A stretch of 61,169 bases of DNA from an uncultured Alphaproteobacteria bacterium (GTDB lineage Bacteria > Pseudomonadota > Alphaproteobacteria > Methylaequorales > Methylaequoraceae), in NCBI GenBank assembly GCA_902579395.1, contig CACHGK010000007.1, forward strand, positions 1 to 61,169. The letters are read 5' to 3'. Below, piece after piece: positions 10,246 to 19,876 of this stretch. Under the pieces are notes generated by a model. The model was given only the letters and a program-made list of their open reading frames with translations, did not search any database and was not told where the DNA came from. Position numbers and translations under genes: made by a program. Each line of letters opens with the position of its first letter. Within the stretch, counting starts at the first letter, position 1.

Positions 10246-11275
10246 AAAAGTTTTTTTAGTTGCTGGTGGCACAGGCGGCCACCTCTTTCCAGCAATTGCT
10301 CTTGCACAAAATGATAAAGATTTAGAATATTTTTTTTTATTAGATAAAAGAACTGAACAAATTGCAAAAAAAAAAAAATTAAAATATTTCAAAGTCTTAT
10401 CATCCCCTATTAAATTAAATTTATCATTACCAAGCTCACTTTTAAAAATTTTCATTGGATTCGTTGAATCTATATTAATTTTATTAAAACATAAACCAGA
10501 TTTAGTTATTGGTTTTGGAGGATATACCTCAATACCTTCTGTTTTTGCTGCTAGGATTTTAAAAATTGAAATTATTATTCATGAACAAAATGCGATTATG
10601 GGTAGAACTAATAGACTTCTTTCATATTTAACTAATAATATTGCTCTTACATTTCAAAATACTATCTATGCCAAAAAATCGGCAATTTACACTGGTATAC
10701 CGATAAGAAAAAAAAGGAAATATAAAGCAAAAAAAAACAAACTAAAGAAAATTCTTGTAGTTGGAGGAAGTCAAGGTGCAAAAGTCTTTAGTCAAGTAAT
10801 ACCTCAGATTATTTCAAAATTAAGTGTTAAAGCTAAAACTGAGATTTTATTAATTCAACAAGTAAGAAGTGAAGACAAAAATAAAATAAGTGAAAAATAC
10901 AAGAGAATGAAAGTTAAGTTTATTTTAAATGAATTTATTGATGATATTTACAAAGAATATAACACGGCTGATATAATAATTTCCAGATGTGGGTCCTCCA
11001 CTTTAGCAGAAATTAATTTATTTAAAAAATTTAGTTTATTATTTCCCTTACCTCAGGCGATGGACAATCATCAATATCTTAATGCATTAGAATTTAGTAA
11101 AAACAACGATTGTATAATCTTAAATGAAAAAAAAATAAATATAGCTAAAATTTCAAAAAAAATAGAAAAACGTATGTTTTTAAATGAAAAATCATATAAA
11201 TTAAAATCAAATAATGATAAGTTGAAATCATCGTTGTCAATTTTAGTTAAAAAATTATTAATTGAAGATGTCTGA
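10238..11275 (+). CDS. murG: UDP-GlcNAc:lipid I GlcNAc transferase MurG
   Basis: MurG converts lipid I to lipid II on the inner face of the membrane. The 345 residues show GGTGGHLFPA near residue 9, HEQNAIMGRTNR near 114, GGSQGAK near 175 and the donor-binding RCGSSTLAEI near 249. I chose the ATG at 10238, which overlaps ftsW by 8 bp. An in-frame TTG at 10220 would add six residues but would start deeper inside ftsW, and the ATG gives the normal short lead-in to the glycine loop. Confidence 0.95.
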   Translation: MRRKVFLVAGGTGGHLFPAIALAQNDKDLEYFFLLDKRTEQIAKKKKLKYFKVLSSPIKLNLSLPSSLLKIFIGFVESILILLKHKPDLVIGFGGYTSIPSVFAARILKIEIIIHEQNAIMGRTNRLLSYLTNNIALTFQNTIYAKKSAIYTGIPIRKKRKYKAKKNKLKKILVVGGSQGAKVFSQVIPQIISKLSVKAKTEILLIQQVRSEDKNKISEKYKRMKVKFILNEFIDDIYKEYNTADIIISRCGSSTLAEINLFKKFSLLFPLPQAMDNHQYLNALEFSKNNDCIILNEKKINIAKISKKIEKRMFLNEKSYKLKSNNDKLKSSLSILVKKLLIEDV

Positions 11276-12671
11276 AAAACAAAATATACATTTTGTCGGT
11301 ATTGGGGGCATTGGAATGAGTGCAATAGCAGAGATTTTAAAGAGCAAAGGATTTAATGTTTCCGGAAGCGACCTAAATGAGAACTATATAACTATTAGAC
11401 TTAAAAATAAAGGGATTAAAATCTCTAGAACACATTCGTCAAAAAATATAGAGAAAGCCGATATTATAGTTCATTCCTCTGCTGTTAAAAAAAATAATAT
11501 TGAAATTAAAACTGCAGAAAAAAGAAATATTCCAATTTATACAAGAGCTATGATGCTATCAGAGGTAATGAGACTTAAGCCATCAATTACAGTTGCTGGT
11601 TCACATGGAAAAACAACAACTACATCATTGATTGCCTCAATATTAGAATTTTCAGGATATGACCCTACAATCATTAATGGAGGGATTATTAATGAAATAA
11701 ATACAAATGCTAAACTTGGCAATGGAAAATGGATTGTAGCAGAAGCTGACGAATCGGATGGGTCATTTGCATTTCTTCCTTCAACTATTGGGGTTATAAA
11801 TAATATTGATTTAGAACATGTGGATTTTTACAAAGATCTAAAGGAAATAAAAAGATCTTTTATAGAGTACGCTCAAAAAATTCCATTTTATGGATTTTTA
11901 TCAGTAAATATTGACGATAAAAATGTAAAGAATATTGTTAGTAAAATTAAGAAAACAAAAATTATCACCTATGGTTTTTCCAAAGATGCAAATTATTATG
12001 CATCAAATGTTAAGATAATAACTAAAGAAAATGAATTCTTTTCTGAATTTGATATAATTGAAAATTTAAAAAAAAAAAGAACTTTAAAAGATGTTCAACT
12101 CCCACTAATTGGAAATCATAATGTTACAAATGCTTTGAGTGCATATAGTGTTGCAAAAGGACTTAACGTTCCAGATTCAAAAATAATACATTCATTTAAA
12201 AACTTTAAAGGAGTAAGAAGAAGATTTTCAATTATTTATAATAGAAGAGATAATCTCATTATTGATGATTACGCCCATCACCCCAAGGAGATAAAAGTAA
12301 CTCTTGATTCATTGAGATCTATAACGAAAAAAAAATTGATCACAATATTCGAACCACATCGTTTCAGTCGAATAAAAAAAATGAAAAAAGATTTCATAAA
12401 AAGTTTCAAAACTGCAGACGTGATTTTTGTTCTTCCAGTTTACTCTGCTGGTGAAAAAAAAGATAAGAAAGTAAGTCATGAAAATTTGTCAAAAATTTTA
12501 AGTAAAAACTATAAGAATAAAAAAATAAAAATAGCTAATGATAATAAAATTTTTTTTAAGTATTTAAGAAATCTAATATCAAAAGGTGACAATATAATAT
12601 TTCTCGGAGCAGGAAGTAGCTCAAAAGTTGCCAGTAAATTTTCAGAATTTTTTGCAAATCATGAATTTTAA
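11268..12671 (+). CDS. murC: UDP-MurNAc:L-alanine ligase MurC
   Basis: MurC starts the stem peptide by adding L-alanine to UDP-MurNAc. The 467 residues have the N-terminal GIGGIGMSAIAEIL near residue 10, the ATP loop GSHGKTTTT near 112, EADESDGSF, the central NNIDLEHVDFY, and DDYAHHPKEIK. The ATG at 11268 overlaps murG by 8 bp. An in-frame TTG at 11262 is two codons upstream and less likely. Confidence 0.96.
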   Translation: MSEKQNIHFVGIGGIGMSAIAEILKSKGFNVSGSDLNENYITIRLKNKGIKISRTHSSKNIEKADIIVHSSAVKKNNIEIKTAEKRNIPIYTRAMMLSEVMRLKPSITVAGSHGKTTTTSLIASILEFSGYDPTIINGGIINEINTNAKLGNGKWIVAEADESDGSFAFLPSTIGVINNIDLEHVDFYKDLKEIKRSFIEYAQKIPFYGFLSVNIDDKNVKNIVSKIKKTKIITYGFSKDANYYASNVKIITKENEFFSEFDIIENLKKKRTLKDVQLPLIGNHNVTNALSAYSVAKGLNVPDSKIIHSFKNFKGVRRRFSIIYNRRDNLIIDDYAHHPKEIKVTLDSLRSITKKKLITIFEPHRFSRIKKMKKDFIKSFKTADVIFVLPVYSAGEKKDKKVSHENLSKILSKNYKNKKIKIANDNKIFFKYLRNLISKGDNIIFLGAGSSSKVASKFSEFFANHEF

Positions 12672-13560
12672 TTCACTTCAATTTCCGTCACTTAAATTTA
12701 ATTATGAATTTGGTAAAAAAACATGGTTTGGTTCTGGTGGTAATTGTAGATATTTCTTGAGAGCAGATTCTCTAAAACAGCTTAGAACAACTTTAAAAAT
12801 TGGGAAAAATATTTTACCAATCTTTATTTTAGGTTCAGGATCAAATATTCTTGTTAGAGATGGTGGCTATAAAGGCATGGTAATAAAATTGGGGTCAGAT
12901 TTTAAAAAAATTGAAATTGATAAAAAAAAAAATATTTTATCTGTTGGGTCTGCAGCCAAAGATATAGAGGTTTCAAAGTTTTGTCTGGAAAATAATATTT
13001 CAGGCTTTGAATTTTTGAGTGGAATACCAGGTACAATCGGTGGAAATCTTAAAATGAATGCAGGTTGTTTTGGACATCAAATAAGCGATCAACTTTTGGA
13101 CTGTACAATTATTGACAAAAATCTTATGACTAAAAAAATTTCCAAAAAAAATATTAATTTTAATTACAGAAACAGCTCATTTTCAAATGAAGATGTAATC
13201 GTTGAGGCAAGTTTCATAGCTAAAAGATCGCATAAGGAAATAATAAAGAAAAAAATGTTAGAAATTTCTATACAAAGAAAAAAAAGTCAACCTGTTTCCA
13301 GCAGAACAGGAGGCAGTACATTTGTTAATCCACCATCGCACTCAGCGTGGAAATTGATTGATTCTGTTAAATTTAAAGGCAAAAGACTGGGTGGAGCAAA
13401 GGTATCAGACTTACACTCTAATTTTTTGATCAATGATAACTTTGCAACATCAATGGATATTGAACTTCTTGGAGAAGAAATTAGACAAAGCGTTTGGAAT
13501 AAGTTTAAAATTAATTTGAATTGGGAGTTAATGAGAATTGGTGAATTTAAAAAAATCTGA
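12661..13560 (+). CDS. murB: UDP-N-acetylenolpyruvoylglucosamine reductase MurB
   Basis: MurB is the FAD enzyme that reduces UDP-GlcNAc-enolpyruvate to UDP-MurNAc. From the ATG at 12661 it has 299 residues, with TWFGSGGNC, the FAD-binding GSGSNILVRDGG near 58, GIPGTIGGNLKMNAGCFG near 120 and SRTGGSTFVNP near 214. The ATG overlaps the murC stop by 11 bp. A TTG at 12628 is open in frame but would add 11 unconserved residues. Confidence 0.95.
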   Translation: MNFNSLQFPSLKFNYEFGKKTWFGSGGNCRYFLRADSLKQLRTTLKIGKNILPIFILGSGSNILVRDGGYKGMVIKLGSDFKKIEIDKKKNILSVGSAAKDIEVSKFCLENNISGFEFLSGIPGTIGGNLKMNAGCFGHQISDQLLDCTIIDKNLMTKKISKKNINFNYRNSSFSNEDVIVEASFIAKRSHKEIIKKKMLEISIQRKKSQPVSSRTGGSTFVNPPSHSAWKLIDSVKFKGKRLGGAKVSDLHSNFLINDNFATSMDIELLGEEIRQSVWNKFKINLNWELMRIGEFKKI

Positions 13561-14437
13561 CAGAATTTCAATACTAAGGGGCGGTATATCTGATGAATAT
13601 GAAATATCTAAGCTAACTGCAGACCAGGTATTTGATACTCTAAGAAACAAATACAGAACTTCAATTATAAACGTTGACAATGATTATCAAAATCTAATAA
13701 ATAATCTTAAAAAGCAAAAACCAAATAAGGTTTTTAATTGTCTTCATGGTTCATTTGGTGAAGATGGACAAATCCAATCTATTCTTAATTATTTAAAGAT
13801 TCCATATACACACTCAGGGGTTTTGGCCTCAGCTTTGGCAATGAATAAAGTTATATCAAAAAAAATATTTGAAGCACTTGGAATTAGTTATCCACATACA
13901 ATGAATAATTCCACCAAACCTAAGTTACCTATAATTGCAAAACCAATCTGTGGAGGATCGAGCAATGGTCTAAAAAAAATTGAAACTTCAAAAGAATTTG
14001 AGGAATTTAAAAAAAATAATATTTTAGAAAAATTTTTAATTGAAGAATATATAGAGGGTAGAGAAATTACAGTTGGCATTTTAAACGATAAAATATGTGG
14101 AGTTATGGAGATCATTTTTGAGAATGAATTATATGATTTTAAGAATAAATATGAGGAAATTGCCACACATATAATTAATCCAAAATTACCTCAAGAAATA
14201 AATAAAAAATTAAAGGAATACTCTTTAATGGTTCATAATGAAATAAATTGTAAATGCCTATCAAGACTTGATTTTAAATATAGCACTGCTGAAAATAAAA
14301 TTTATTTATTAGAAATTAATACTCAACCTGGACTAACTAAAAATTCACTTTTACCTGAAATGGCAAGAGATTTAGGGATTGATTTTCTTCAACTATGTGA
14401 AACAATTCTATCAAGTGCACAATGCGAAGAAATTTAA
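13538..14437 (+). CDS. ddl: D-alanine--D-alanine ligase
   Basis: Ddl joins two D-alanines with ATP (ATP-grasp fold) to supply MurF. The 299-residue frame shows the N-terminal RGGISDEYEIS, NCLHGSFGEDGQIQ, YTHSGVLASALAMNK, the ATP-grasp segment AKPICGGSSNGL, EEYIEGREITVG, and the C-terminal LEINTQPGLTKNSLLPEMA. No ATG is available: the start must be TTG 13538 or the next codon GTG 13541, both inside the end of murB and 10-13 bp after a GGGAG. The product is intact. Confidence 0.94.
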   Translation: MVNLKKSDRISILRGGISDEYEISKLTADQVFDTLRNKYRTSIINVDNDYQNLINNLKKQKPNKVFNCLHGSFGEDGQIQSILNYLKIPYTHSGVLASALAMNKVISKKIFEALGISYPHTMNNSTKPKLPIIAKPICGGSSNGLKKIETSKEFEEFKKNNILEKFLIEEYIEGREITVGILNDKICGVMEIIFENELYDFKNKYEEIATHIINPKLPQEINKKLKEYSLMVHNEINCKCLSRLDFKYSTAENKIYLLEINTQPGLTKNSLLPEMARDLGIDFLQLCETILSSAQCEEI

Positions 14438-15111
14438 TTAGTTTTTTAATTTTAGTTTTAATTATTTTGTTAATAAATTTTTTAGCTAAAAAACAAGTAA
14501 TTCAAGAAATATTTAATACAAAAAAAATAAATAAAATAATCATTATCAATAATAACTATATTTCAGAGGAATTACTTTTTTCTAAATTAAATATCAAAGA
14601 GGGGCAAAGTTTTTGGTCATTCAATCCATTATCACTAAAACTTAAATTGGACTCGATAAAAGAAATAGAGAGTTATAAATTTAGGTTGGGATGGAATGGA
14701 ACTCTTAAAATAAGAATAGAAGAGAAAAAACCTAATATGCTCTGGATTTTTGATAATATTAAAAAATATATTGATAACGAAGGAAATGTTCTTGAGTTTA
14801 AAATTGAAAATTCAAAACAAAAAATAATTACTCTAATTGGTGAAAATGCAAATATCAAAATTAAAGAATTAACTGCAACATTAAAAAATTATAAAAATAT
14901 ATTTTCTGAAATTGAACAAATTAGTTTAGACAAAAAACTAGGTTGGCAAATAAAACTTAATGATAGTAATTGTATCTTTCTTCCATTAAAAAAACTTGAT
15001 ATATTAATAGATATATTTGACGATATCTATAAATCTGATTTATATAAAAAGTTTGATTATTTTGACTTTAGAGTTTTGGGAAGAGTTTATATGAGTAATG
15101 AAAAATGCTGA
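14422..15111 (+). CDS. ftsQ: Cell division protein FtsQ
   Basis: FtsQ is the bitopic periplasmic scaffold of the divisome. The 229-residue product has an N-terminal transmembrane helix (about 5-21), then a POTRA-like domain with NNNYISEELLF and GQSFWSFNP. A beta domain with IRIEEKKPNMLWIF and YIDNEGNVLEF follows. It is shorter than E. coli FtsQ (276), mainly through a short cytoplasmic tail and C-terminus. The ATG overlaps ddl by 16 bp, and the end overlaps ftsA by 7 bp. Confidence 0.9.
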   Translation: MRRNLISFLILVLIILLINFLAKKQVIQEIFNTKKINKIIIINNNYISEELLFSKLNIKEGQSFWSFNPLSLKLKLDSIKEIESYKFRLGWNGTLKIRIEEKKPNMLWIFDNIKKYIDNEGNVLEFKIENSKQKIITLIGENANIKIKELTATLKNYKNIFSEIEQISLDKKLGWQIKLNDSNCIFLPLKKLDILIDIFDDIYKSDLYKKFDYFDFRVLGRVYMSNEKC

Positions 15112-16328
15112 ATTTCATTTCTAATAAAAAACAATATTGTGTTTTTGATATCGGCACTGATAAGGTTGTTTGTTTAATATTTAAAATTGAGAAAAATAAG
15201 CCTGTAATAATAGGGATGGATCATCAAAAAAGTTTAGGTTTTACTAGAAATAATTCTATTGATGAGAAAAAGCTTAGTATTACAATTTCGAAAGCGTTAA
15301 AAAAAAGTCTTACGAAAAACGTGAATCCCAAAAATCTTTACTTTTTCAGTAATATAACTGATGCTAATCATTTTACTAGAAAAAATTACAGTAACTTAAA
15401 TACTGGAAAAATGGGAATAACAAAAAAAGATATAAGGAGGGTTTTTAAGAAATCTATTATTGAGTCAAAAATTAAAGGAAAGTTTTTGGTTCATTCTCAT
15501 CCCATACACTTCAGAATTGATGAAAATAAAATCGTTGATAATCCAACTGGAATAAAATGCGAGAGATTTGGTATTTCTTCATTCAATATTCTTGTTAACT
15601 CAGAACTTCATGAAAAATTATGCAGATGTTTTAAAAATCAAAAGATTGAAATAAAAAGATTTTTTGATTCAGGCCTGGCTTCATCTATTTCAAATTTAAC
15701 CACTCAAGAAAAGAGAGATGGAGTAGCATGTATAGATATTGGTTCAACTACCTCTAAGGTCATTGTTTTTCTTGATAACAAAATTGTGTATTCAAATGTT
15801 ATTCCGTTAGGAGGAGAACACGTAACAAATGATATTTCGAAGGGTCTAAATATATCTTTAGAGTCCGCTGAGCATGCAAAAATTATGAATGGAACTTTAA
15901 ATCTACCTTTTGACGAAGAAATTGAAATAAATTCAAACGAAATAAAAAAAAGAACCGTTAATAAAAATGTTTTGTATGGCATTATTAAGCCAAGATATGA
16001 AGAAATTTTAGAAATTATTAGAGATAATATTTTTGATGATATTTACGCAAGAATAAGCATTAGATCAATAGTGATCACGGGAGGTGCTAGTAAAATCTTC
16101 GGTCTAACCAGTTTATCGCAAAATATACTTAACAGAGAGGTTAGAATCGGAGCAACCATAAATAAAACGAGTTTTTTTTTTAATAAGCCTGAATTCAGTA
16201 CAATCTTAGGTTTAATAAAGCTTGCTCAAGAAAATGAAAAACTTGAATACTCTAATGAATTTCTAAAGGGAAGTTTTTTTACAGCATTTGATAAATTAGA
16301 AAGCTGGATTGAAGAGAGTTATGCTTAA
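15105..16328 (+). CDS. ftsA: Cell division protein FtsA
   Basis: FtsA is the actin-like ATPase that tethers FtsZ to the membrane. The 407 residues contain the nucleotide-binding motifs DIGTDKVVCLIF near residue 16, DIGSTTSKVIVF near 209 and VITGGASKIFG near 322. A short amphipathic tail (KLESWIEESYA) closes the protein and is the likely membrane anchor. In most relatives ftsZ follows directly; here the next gene is lpxC after a 65-bp gap with no trace of ftsZ. Confidence 0.95.
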   Translation: MLNFISNKKQYCVFDIGTDKVVCLIFKIEKNKPVIIGMDHQKSLGFTRNNSIDEKKLSITISKALKKSLTKNVNPKNLYFFSNITDANHFTRKNYSNLNTGKMGITKKDIRRVFKKSIIESKIKGKFLVHSHPIHFRIDENKIVDNPTGIKCERFGISSFNILVNSELHEKLCRCFKNQKIEIKRFFDSGLASSISNLTTQEKRDGVACIDIGSTTSKVIVFLDNKIVYSNVIPLGGEHVTNDISKGLNISLESAEHAKIMNGTLNLPFDEEIEINSNEIKKRTVNKNVLYGIIKPRYEEILEIIRDNIFDDIYARISIRSIVITGGASKIFGLTSLSQNILNREVRIGATINKTSFFFNKPEFSTILGLIKLAQENEKLEYSNEFLKGSFFTAFDKLESWIEESYA

Positions 16329-16393
16329 TAATTGAAACAAAATGTAACTTTTTGTGATTTGAATAATTTTGTAAATTATTTACAGTTAATCTC

Positions 16394-17326
16394 ATGCTAA
16401 CTAATAAAAAAGAAATTCAACAATTTAATCCTTTTGTTTCAGTTAATGCGCCCAAATTTGTAATTGCCAAGAGGCAGAAAACAATAAACAACTCTATTGA
16501 GTTTAAAGGCATCGGCTTGCATACTGGAAATAATGTTTCAATGAAGCTTTCACCTAGTCCTACCGATTCAGGAATAATATTCAGGAGAAGTTTCAAAAAC
16601 AAAGTTATAGAAATAAAAGCTTCTTATCAAAATGTTAAATCTACAAAATTATGTACTTTGTTATCTGATTCAGAAGGAAATACAGTTTCAACTGTAGAGC
16701 ACATATTATCTGCTTTATATGCATTAGAGATTGATAATGTCTTTATTGATATTGACTCTAATGAAATTCCAGTATACGACGGATCTTCAAAAGAATTTGT
16801 AAATAAATTGAATTCTGTTGGCATCAAAGAATTGGATTCACATAAAAAATTTATTAAAATAAAAAAGGACATTGAAGTTTTTGATGGTAATAAAAAAGCA
16901 AGAGTGACACCCTTCGACAACACCTTAATTACCACTGAAGTTGAATATGACCATAAGATGATTGGAAAACAGACTATCTCTTTAATGTTGACTCCTACAA
17001 TTTATAAATCTCAAATTTGTAGTGCTCGAACATTCGGCTTTTTACGTGACGTTGAAAATTTACGAAAGTCAGGATTGGCACTCGGAGGTAGCCTGGACAA
17101 TGCTATTGTTTTAGATGAGAATAAAATCCTTAACAAAGAGGGACTTAGATTCAGTGATGAATTTGTTAGACATAAACTCCTTGATTTCATTGGTGATATT
17201 TCTTTATCTGGTAACAGAATATTAGGTTCATTCTATACATCCCACACTGGTCACGAACTTAACTATAAACTTATACAAAAAATCTTCGAGTCTCCAGAAA
17301 ACTGGGAATTAGTTTACTCGAATTAA
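16394..17326 (+). CDS. lpxC: UDP-3-O-acyl-GlcNAc deacetylase LpxC
   Basis: LpxC is the zinc hydrolase that commits UDP-GlcNAc to lipid A synthesis. The zinc and catalytic residues are visible: VEHIL near residue 101, HKLLDFIGD near 259 (His and Asp) and SHTGHE near 283. The 310-residue length is normal overall but shifted: GIGLHTG sits near residue 41 rather than about 16, and the C-terminus ends soon after the NWELVYSN segment. No later in-frame ATG, GTG or TTG precedes the conserved core, so the N-terminal extension looks real. Confidence 0.96.
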   Translation: MLTNKKEIQQFNPFVSVNAPKFVIAKRQKTINNSIEFKGIGLHTGNNVSMKLSPSPTDSGIIFRRSFKNKVIEIKASYQNVKSTKLCTLLSDSEGNTVSTVEHILSALYALEIDNVFIDIDSNEIPVYDGSSKEFVNKLNSVGIKELDSHKKFIKIKKDIEVFDGNKKARVTPFDNTLITTEVEYDHKMIGKQTISLMLTPTIYKSQICSARTFGFLRDVENLRKSGLALGGSLDNAIVLDENKILNKEGLRFSDEFVRHKLLDFIGDISLSGNRILGSFYTSHTGHELNYKLIQKIFESPENWELVYSN

Positions 17327-17374
17327 TTTAAAAACTACTTTAAAAATAACTTAAATTCATTAAAAATAATCAAC

Positions 17375-18205
17375 ATGAAAAATATCGTGTTGAATTTAAT
17401 TCTAATGACTTTTTTAAGCTCCTGTTCCTCTAATACAGAACTTGATAATTCTTTTTCTACAAACACTAGTGACGTTAATTTATATAATCAAGCAATGATC
17501 AAACTTAAAAAAAGGGAATTTGAGGAAGCAATAGAAATTTTCACAGAGCTTGAGATTCAATACCCCTACTCTCCATGGGCTGCTAGGGGACAACTGTTCA
17601 CTGGTTTTGCTCATTATACTGCAAATGAGTACGATGAAGCAATACTAACACTAAGTAAATTTGTTGAATTAAACCCAAATCATTCTTTAATTCCTTACGC
17701 AATATATCTTAAGGCTTACTCTTATTTCGAGAGAATTCCTGATATAAATCTAGATCAAAAATTTTCTACTAGAGCTTACGAAGAGTTTTCTGAATTAATC
17801 AACAGGTATCCAAACTCGAAATATGCAAAGAAATCCCGAAAACATATTACAAAACTAAATAATCACTTAGCTGCAAAGGAAATAAAAATTGGGAAATTCT
17901 ATCAGTCAAAAGGTGATTATCTCGCAGCAATTAAAAGATATAAAGTTATACTTAAGGATTATAGAAAGTCTAAATTAGTATCAGAATGTATCTATAGATT
18001 AATTGAATCTTATACATCATTGGGTTTAGTTAAACAATCTTTCTATTTATATAAAATTCTTGAATTTAATTTTCCAAAATCAAAGTGGCAAAAAGAAGGG
18101 CTTTTACTTGTAAAAAAATTTAATTTGAATAAAAATTTAAGGAAATACAGAAAAAAACAACTCGATCTTGATAAACTAAAACCTTTAGATCTAGAATTAA
18201 TCTAG
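17375..18205 (+). CDS. bamD: Outer membrane assembly lipoprotein BamD
   Basis: BamD is the essential lipoprotein of the beta-barrel assembly machine. The N-terminus is a type II signal peptide with lipobox LSSC (Cys17). TPR-like repeats follow: NQAMIKLKKREFEEAIEIF, YPYSPWAARGQLF, then YDEAILTLSKFVELNPNH and ISNRYP-like segments such as LINRYPNSKYAKKS. The 276-residue length is slightly above the usual 240-260. In many alphaproteobacteria bamD lies between lpxC and recN, exactly as here. It ends 2 bp before recN. Confidence 0.93.
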   Translation: MKNIVLNLILMTFLSSCSSNTELDNSFSTNTSDVNLYNQAMIKLKKREFEEAIEIFTELEIQYPYSPWAARGQLFTGFAHYTANEYDEAILTLSKFVELNPNHSLIPYAIYLKAYSYFERIPDINLDQKFSTRAYEEFSELINRYPNSKYAKKSRKHITKLNNHLAAKEIKIGKFYQSKGDYLAAIKRYKVILKDYRKSKLVSECIYRLIESYTSLGLVKQSFYLYKILEFNFPKSKWQKEGLLLVKKFNLNKNLRKYRKKQLDLDKLKPLDLELI

Positions 18206-18207
18206 TT

Positions 18208-19866
18208 ATGATCAGACATTTATCTATTAATAATCTTTTGCTAATTGATAAAATTGACATGGACATAGGAATTGGTCTTTGTGTATTAACCGGTGAAACA
18301 GGAGCTGGTAAGTCAATGATATTGGAATCCTTAGAGTTATTATCTGGTAGAAGAATAAAATCTAATGTGAGGCCTGAAAATAATAATAAAACAATAATCA
18401 CTGCTCTAATTGATATTTCAAAGTTTGAAGAAATTAAAAACTACTTGATTGAACAAGAAATCAATGTTGACAACGAGATCACCGTCAAAAGAATTATTGA
18501 GAAGGACGGAAAAAGCAAAGCAATGGTAAATGATAATATTGTTAGTTTAAGTACATTAAAGAAAATTGCTGATCATACAATTGAAATACATAGTCAATTT
18601 TCAGAACAAGGGCTTCTGGATAGTAATACTCACCTAAAAACCTTGGACGATTTTGGACAATATCAAGAAGAATTATTAGCGTTATCAAAAATTTGGAAAG
18701 AATATAAAGATATTGACCAAAGATATTCAGAAGAAAAATCAAATCTTGAAAAAATAATCAATAAAAAAGAGGAATATGATTTTAACCTAAATGAATTAAA
18801 GATGTTAAATCCAGAAAAAGGAGAGTTTTTAAAATTAGAACAAAAGAGAAAATTATTACAAAACTCAAGACGAATAACTGATACCATTAATCAAGTTGTT
18901 GAAAATTTTACAAGAGAAGATCCACCAGGAATTGATTCACTAATTTCAACAAATGTCTCATTACTAAACCAAATGAAAGACCTATTAGACGAGAACTCTA
19001 ATAAACAGATTGATAAACTTGATTCAATTTCAATTGAAATCTTGGAATTGATAAATTTTTATAAAACAATGCTTGATTCAGATACAGAAGGAGATTCTCT
19101 AGAAAATATCGATGAGAGAGTAGCCACTTATAAGAGACTAGCACAAAAACATTCTGTTGATGTAGAAAATCTTGATCAAAAAATGTTAGAGATTGAGGAA
19201 AAATTAGGATCAAGTGAAGAAGGCAAAATAAATTTAGAAAAGTTAAGAGATGATTTGAAAAATTTAGAAATAAGGCTGTCAAGTAAATGTGACCAAATAT
19301 CAAAAATTAGGAAACAGAACGCTAAATTATTAGACAAAAAAATTAATTTGGAGTTTCCAGAGTTAAAACTTGATAACGCTTTTTTTCATACAGAAATAAA
19401 AGATTCAGAGCAATCACAAACAGGCAAAGATAAAGTAAATTTCAAAATTAGAACAAATCCAAAATCAAAAATGGGCGAAATCAAGGATATCTCATCCGGG
19501 GGTGAACTTTGTAGAATAGCTTTAGCAATAAAAGTTACAGCCGAAAGAGAAAATCATTCCACAATGGTTTTTGATGAAGTTGACAGTGGTATCGGGGGAG
19601 CAGTTTCCACTGCAGTAGGAGAAAGACTAAGGAAATTGGGAAAAAATAGACAAGTACTTGTTGTAACTCACTCTCCTCAAGTTGCATCTTTAGGAAAAAA
19701 CCATTTTCTAGTTAAAAAAAAAATTATAGATAATAACTTGTCCATAGAAGTAAATAAAATAGAAGGTTCAGAAAAAACCAATGAAATAGCTAGAATGTTG
19801 TCTGGTAAACATATCACAGATGAGGCAATAAAAGCAGCAATGAAACTTATTGAGAATGTTTCTTAG
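18208..19866 (+). CDS. recN: DNA repair protein RecN
   Basis: RecN is an SMC-like ATPase acting in double-strand break repair. The 552 residues contain Walker A GETGAGKS near residue 29, a long coiled-coil region (about 150-390), the ABC-type signature SSGGELCRIALAIK near 428 and Walker B MVFDEVDSGIGG near 452. It starts 2 bp after bamD. Its stop lies 10 bp from the stop of convergent pepP, with no visible terminator between. No GTTC-N7-GTTC LexA box was seen upstream. Confidence 0.96.
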   Translation: MIRHLSINNLLLIDKIDMDIGIGLCVLTGETGAGKSMILESLELLSGRRIKSNVRPENNNKTIITALIDISKFEEIKNYLIEQEINVDNEITVKRIIEKDGKSKAMVNDNIVSLSTLKKIADHTIEIHSQFSEQGLLDSNTHLKTLDDFGQYQEELLALSKIWKEYKDIDQRYSEEKSNLEKIINKKEEYDFNLNELKMLNPEKGEFLKLEQKRKLLQNSRRITDTINQVVENFTREDPPGIDSLISTNVSLLNQMKDLLDENSNKQIDKLDSISIEILELINFYKTMLDSDTEGDSLENIDERVATYKRLAQKHSVDVENLDQKMLEIEEKLGSSEEGKINLEKLRDDLKNLEIRLSSKCDQISKIRKQNAKLLDKKINLEFPELKLDNAFFHTEIKDSEQSQTGKDKVNFKIRTNPKSKMGEIKDISSGGELCRIALAIKVTAERENHSTMVFDEVDSGIGGAVSTAVGERLRKLGKNRQVLVVTHSPQVASLGKNHFLVKKKIIDNNLSIEVNKIEGSEKTNEIARMLSGKHITDEAIKAAMKLIENVS

Positions 19867-19876
19867 CAATTTCCGC

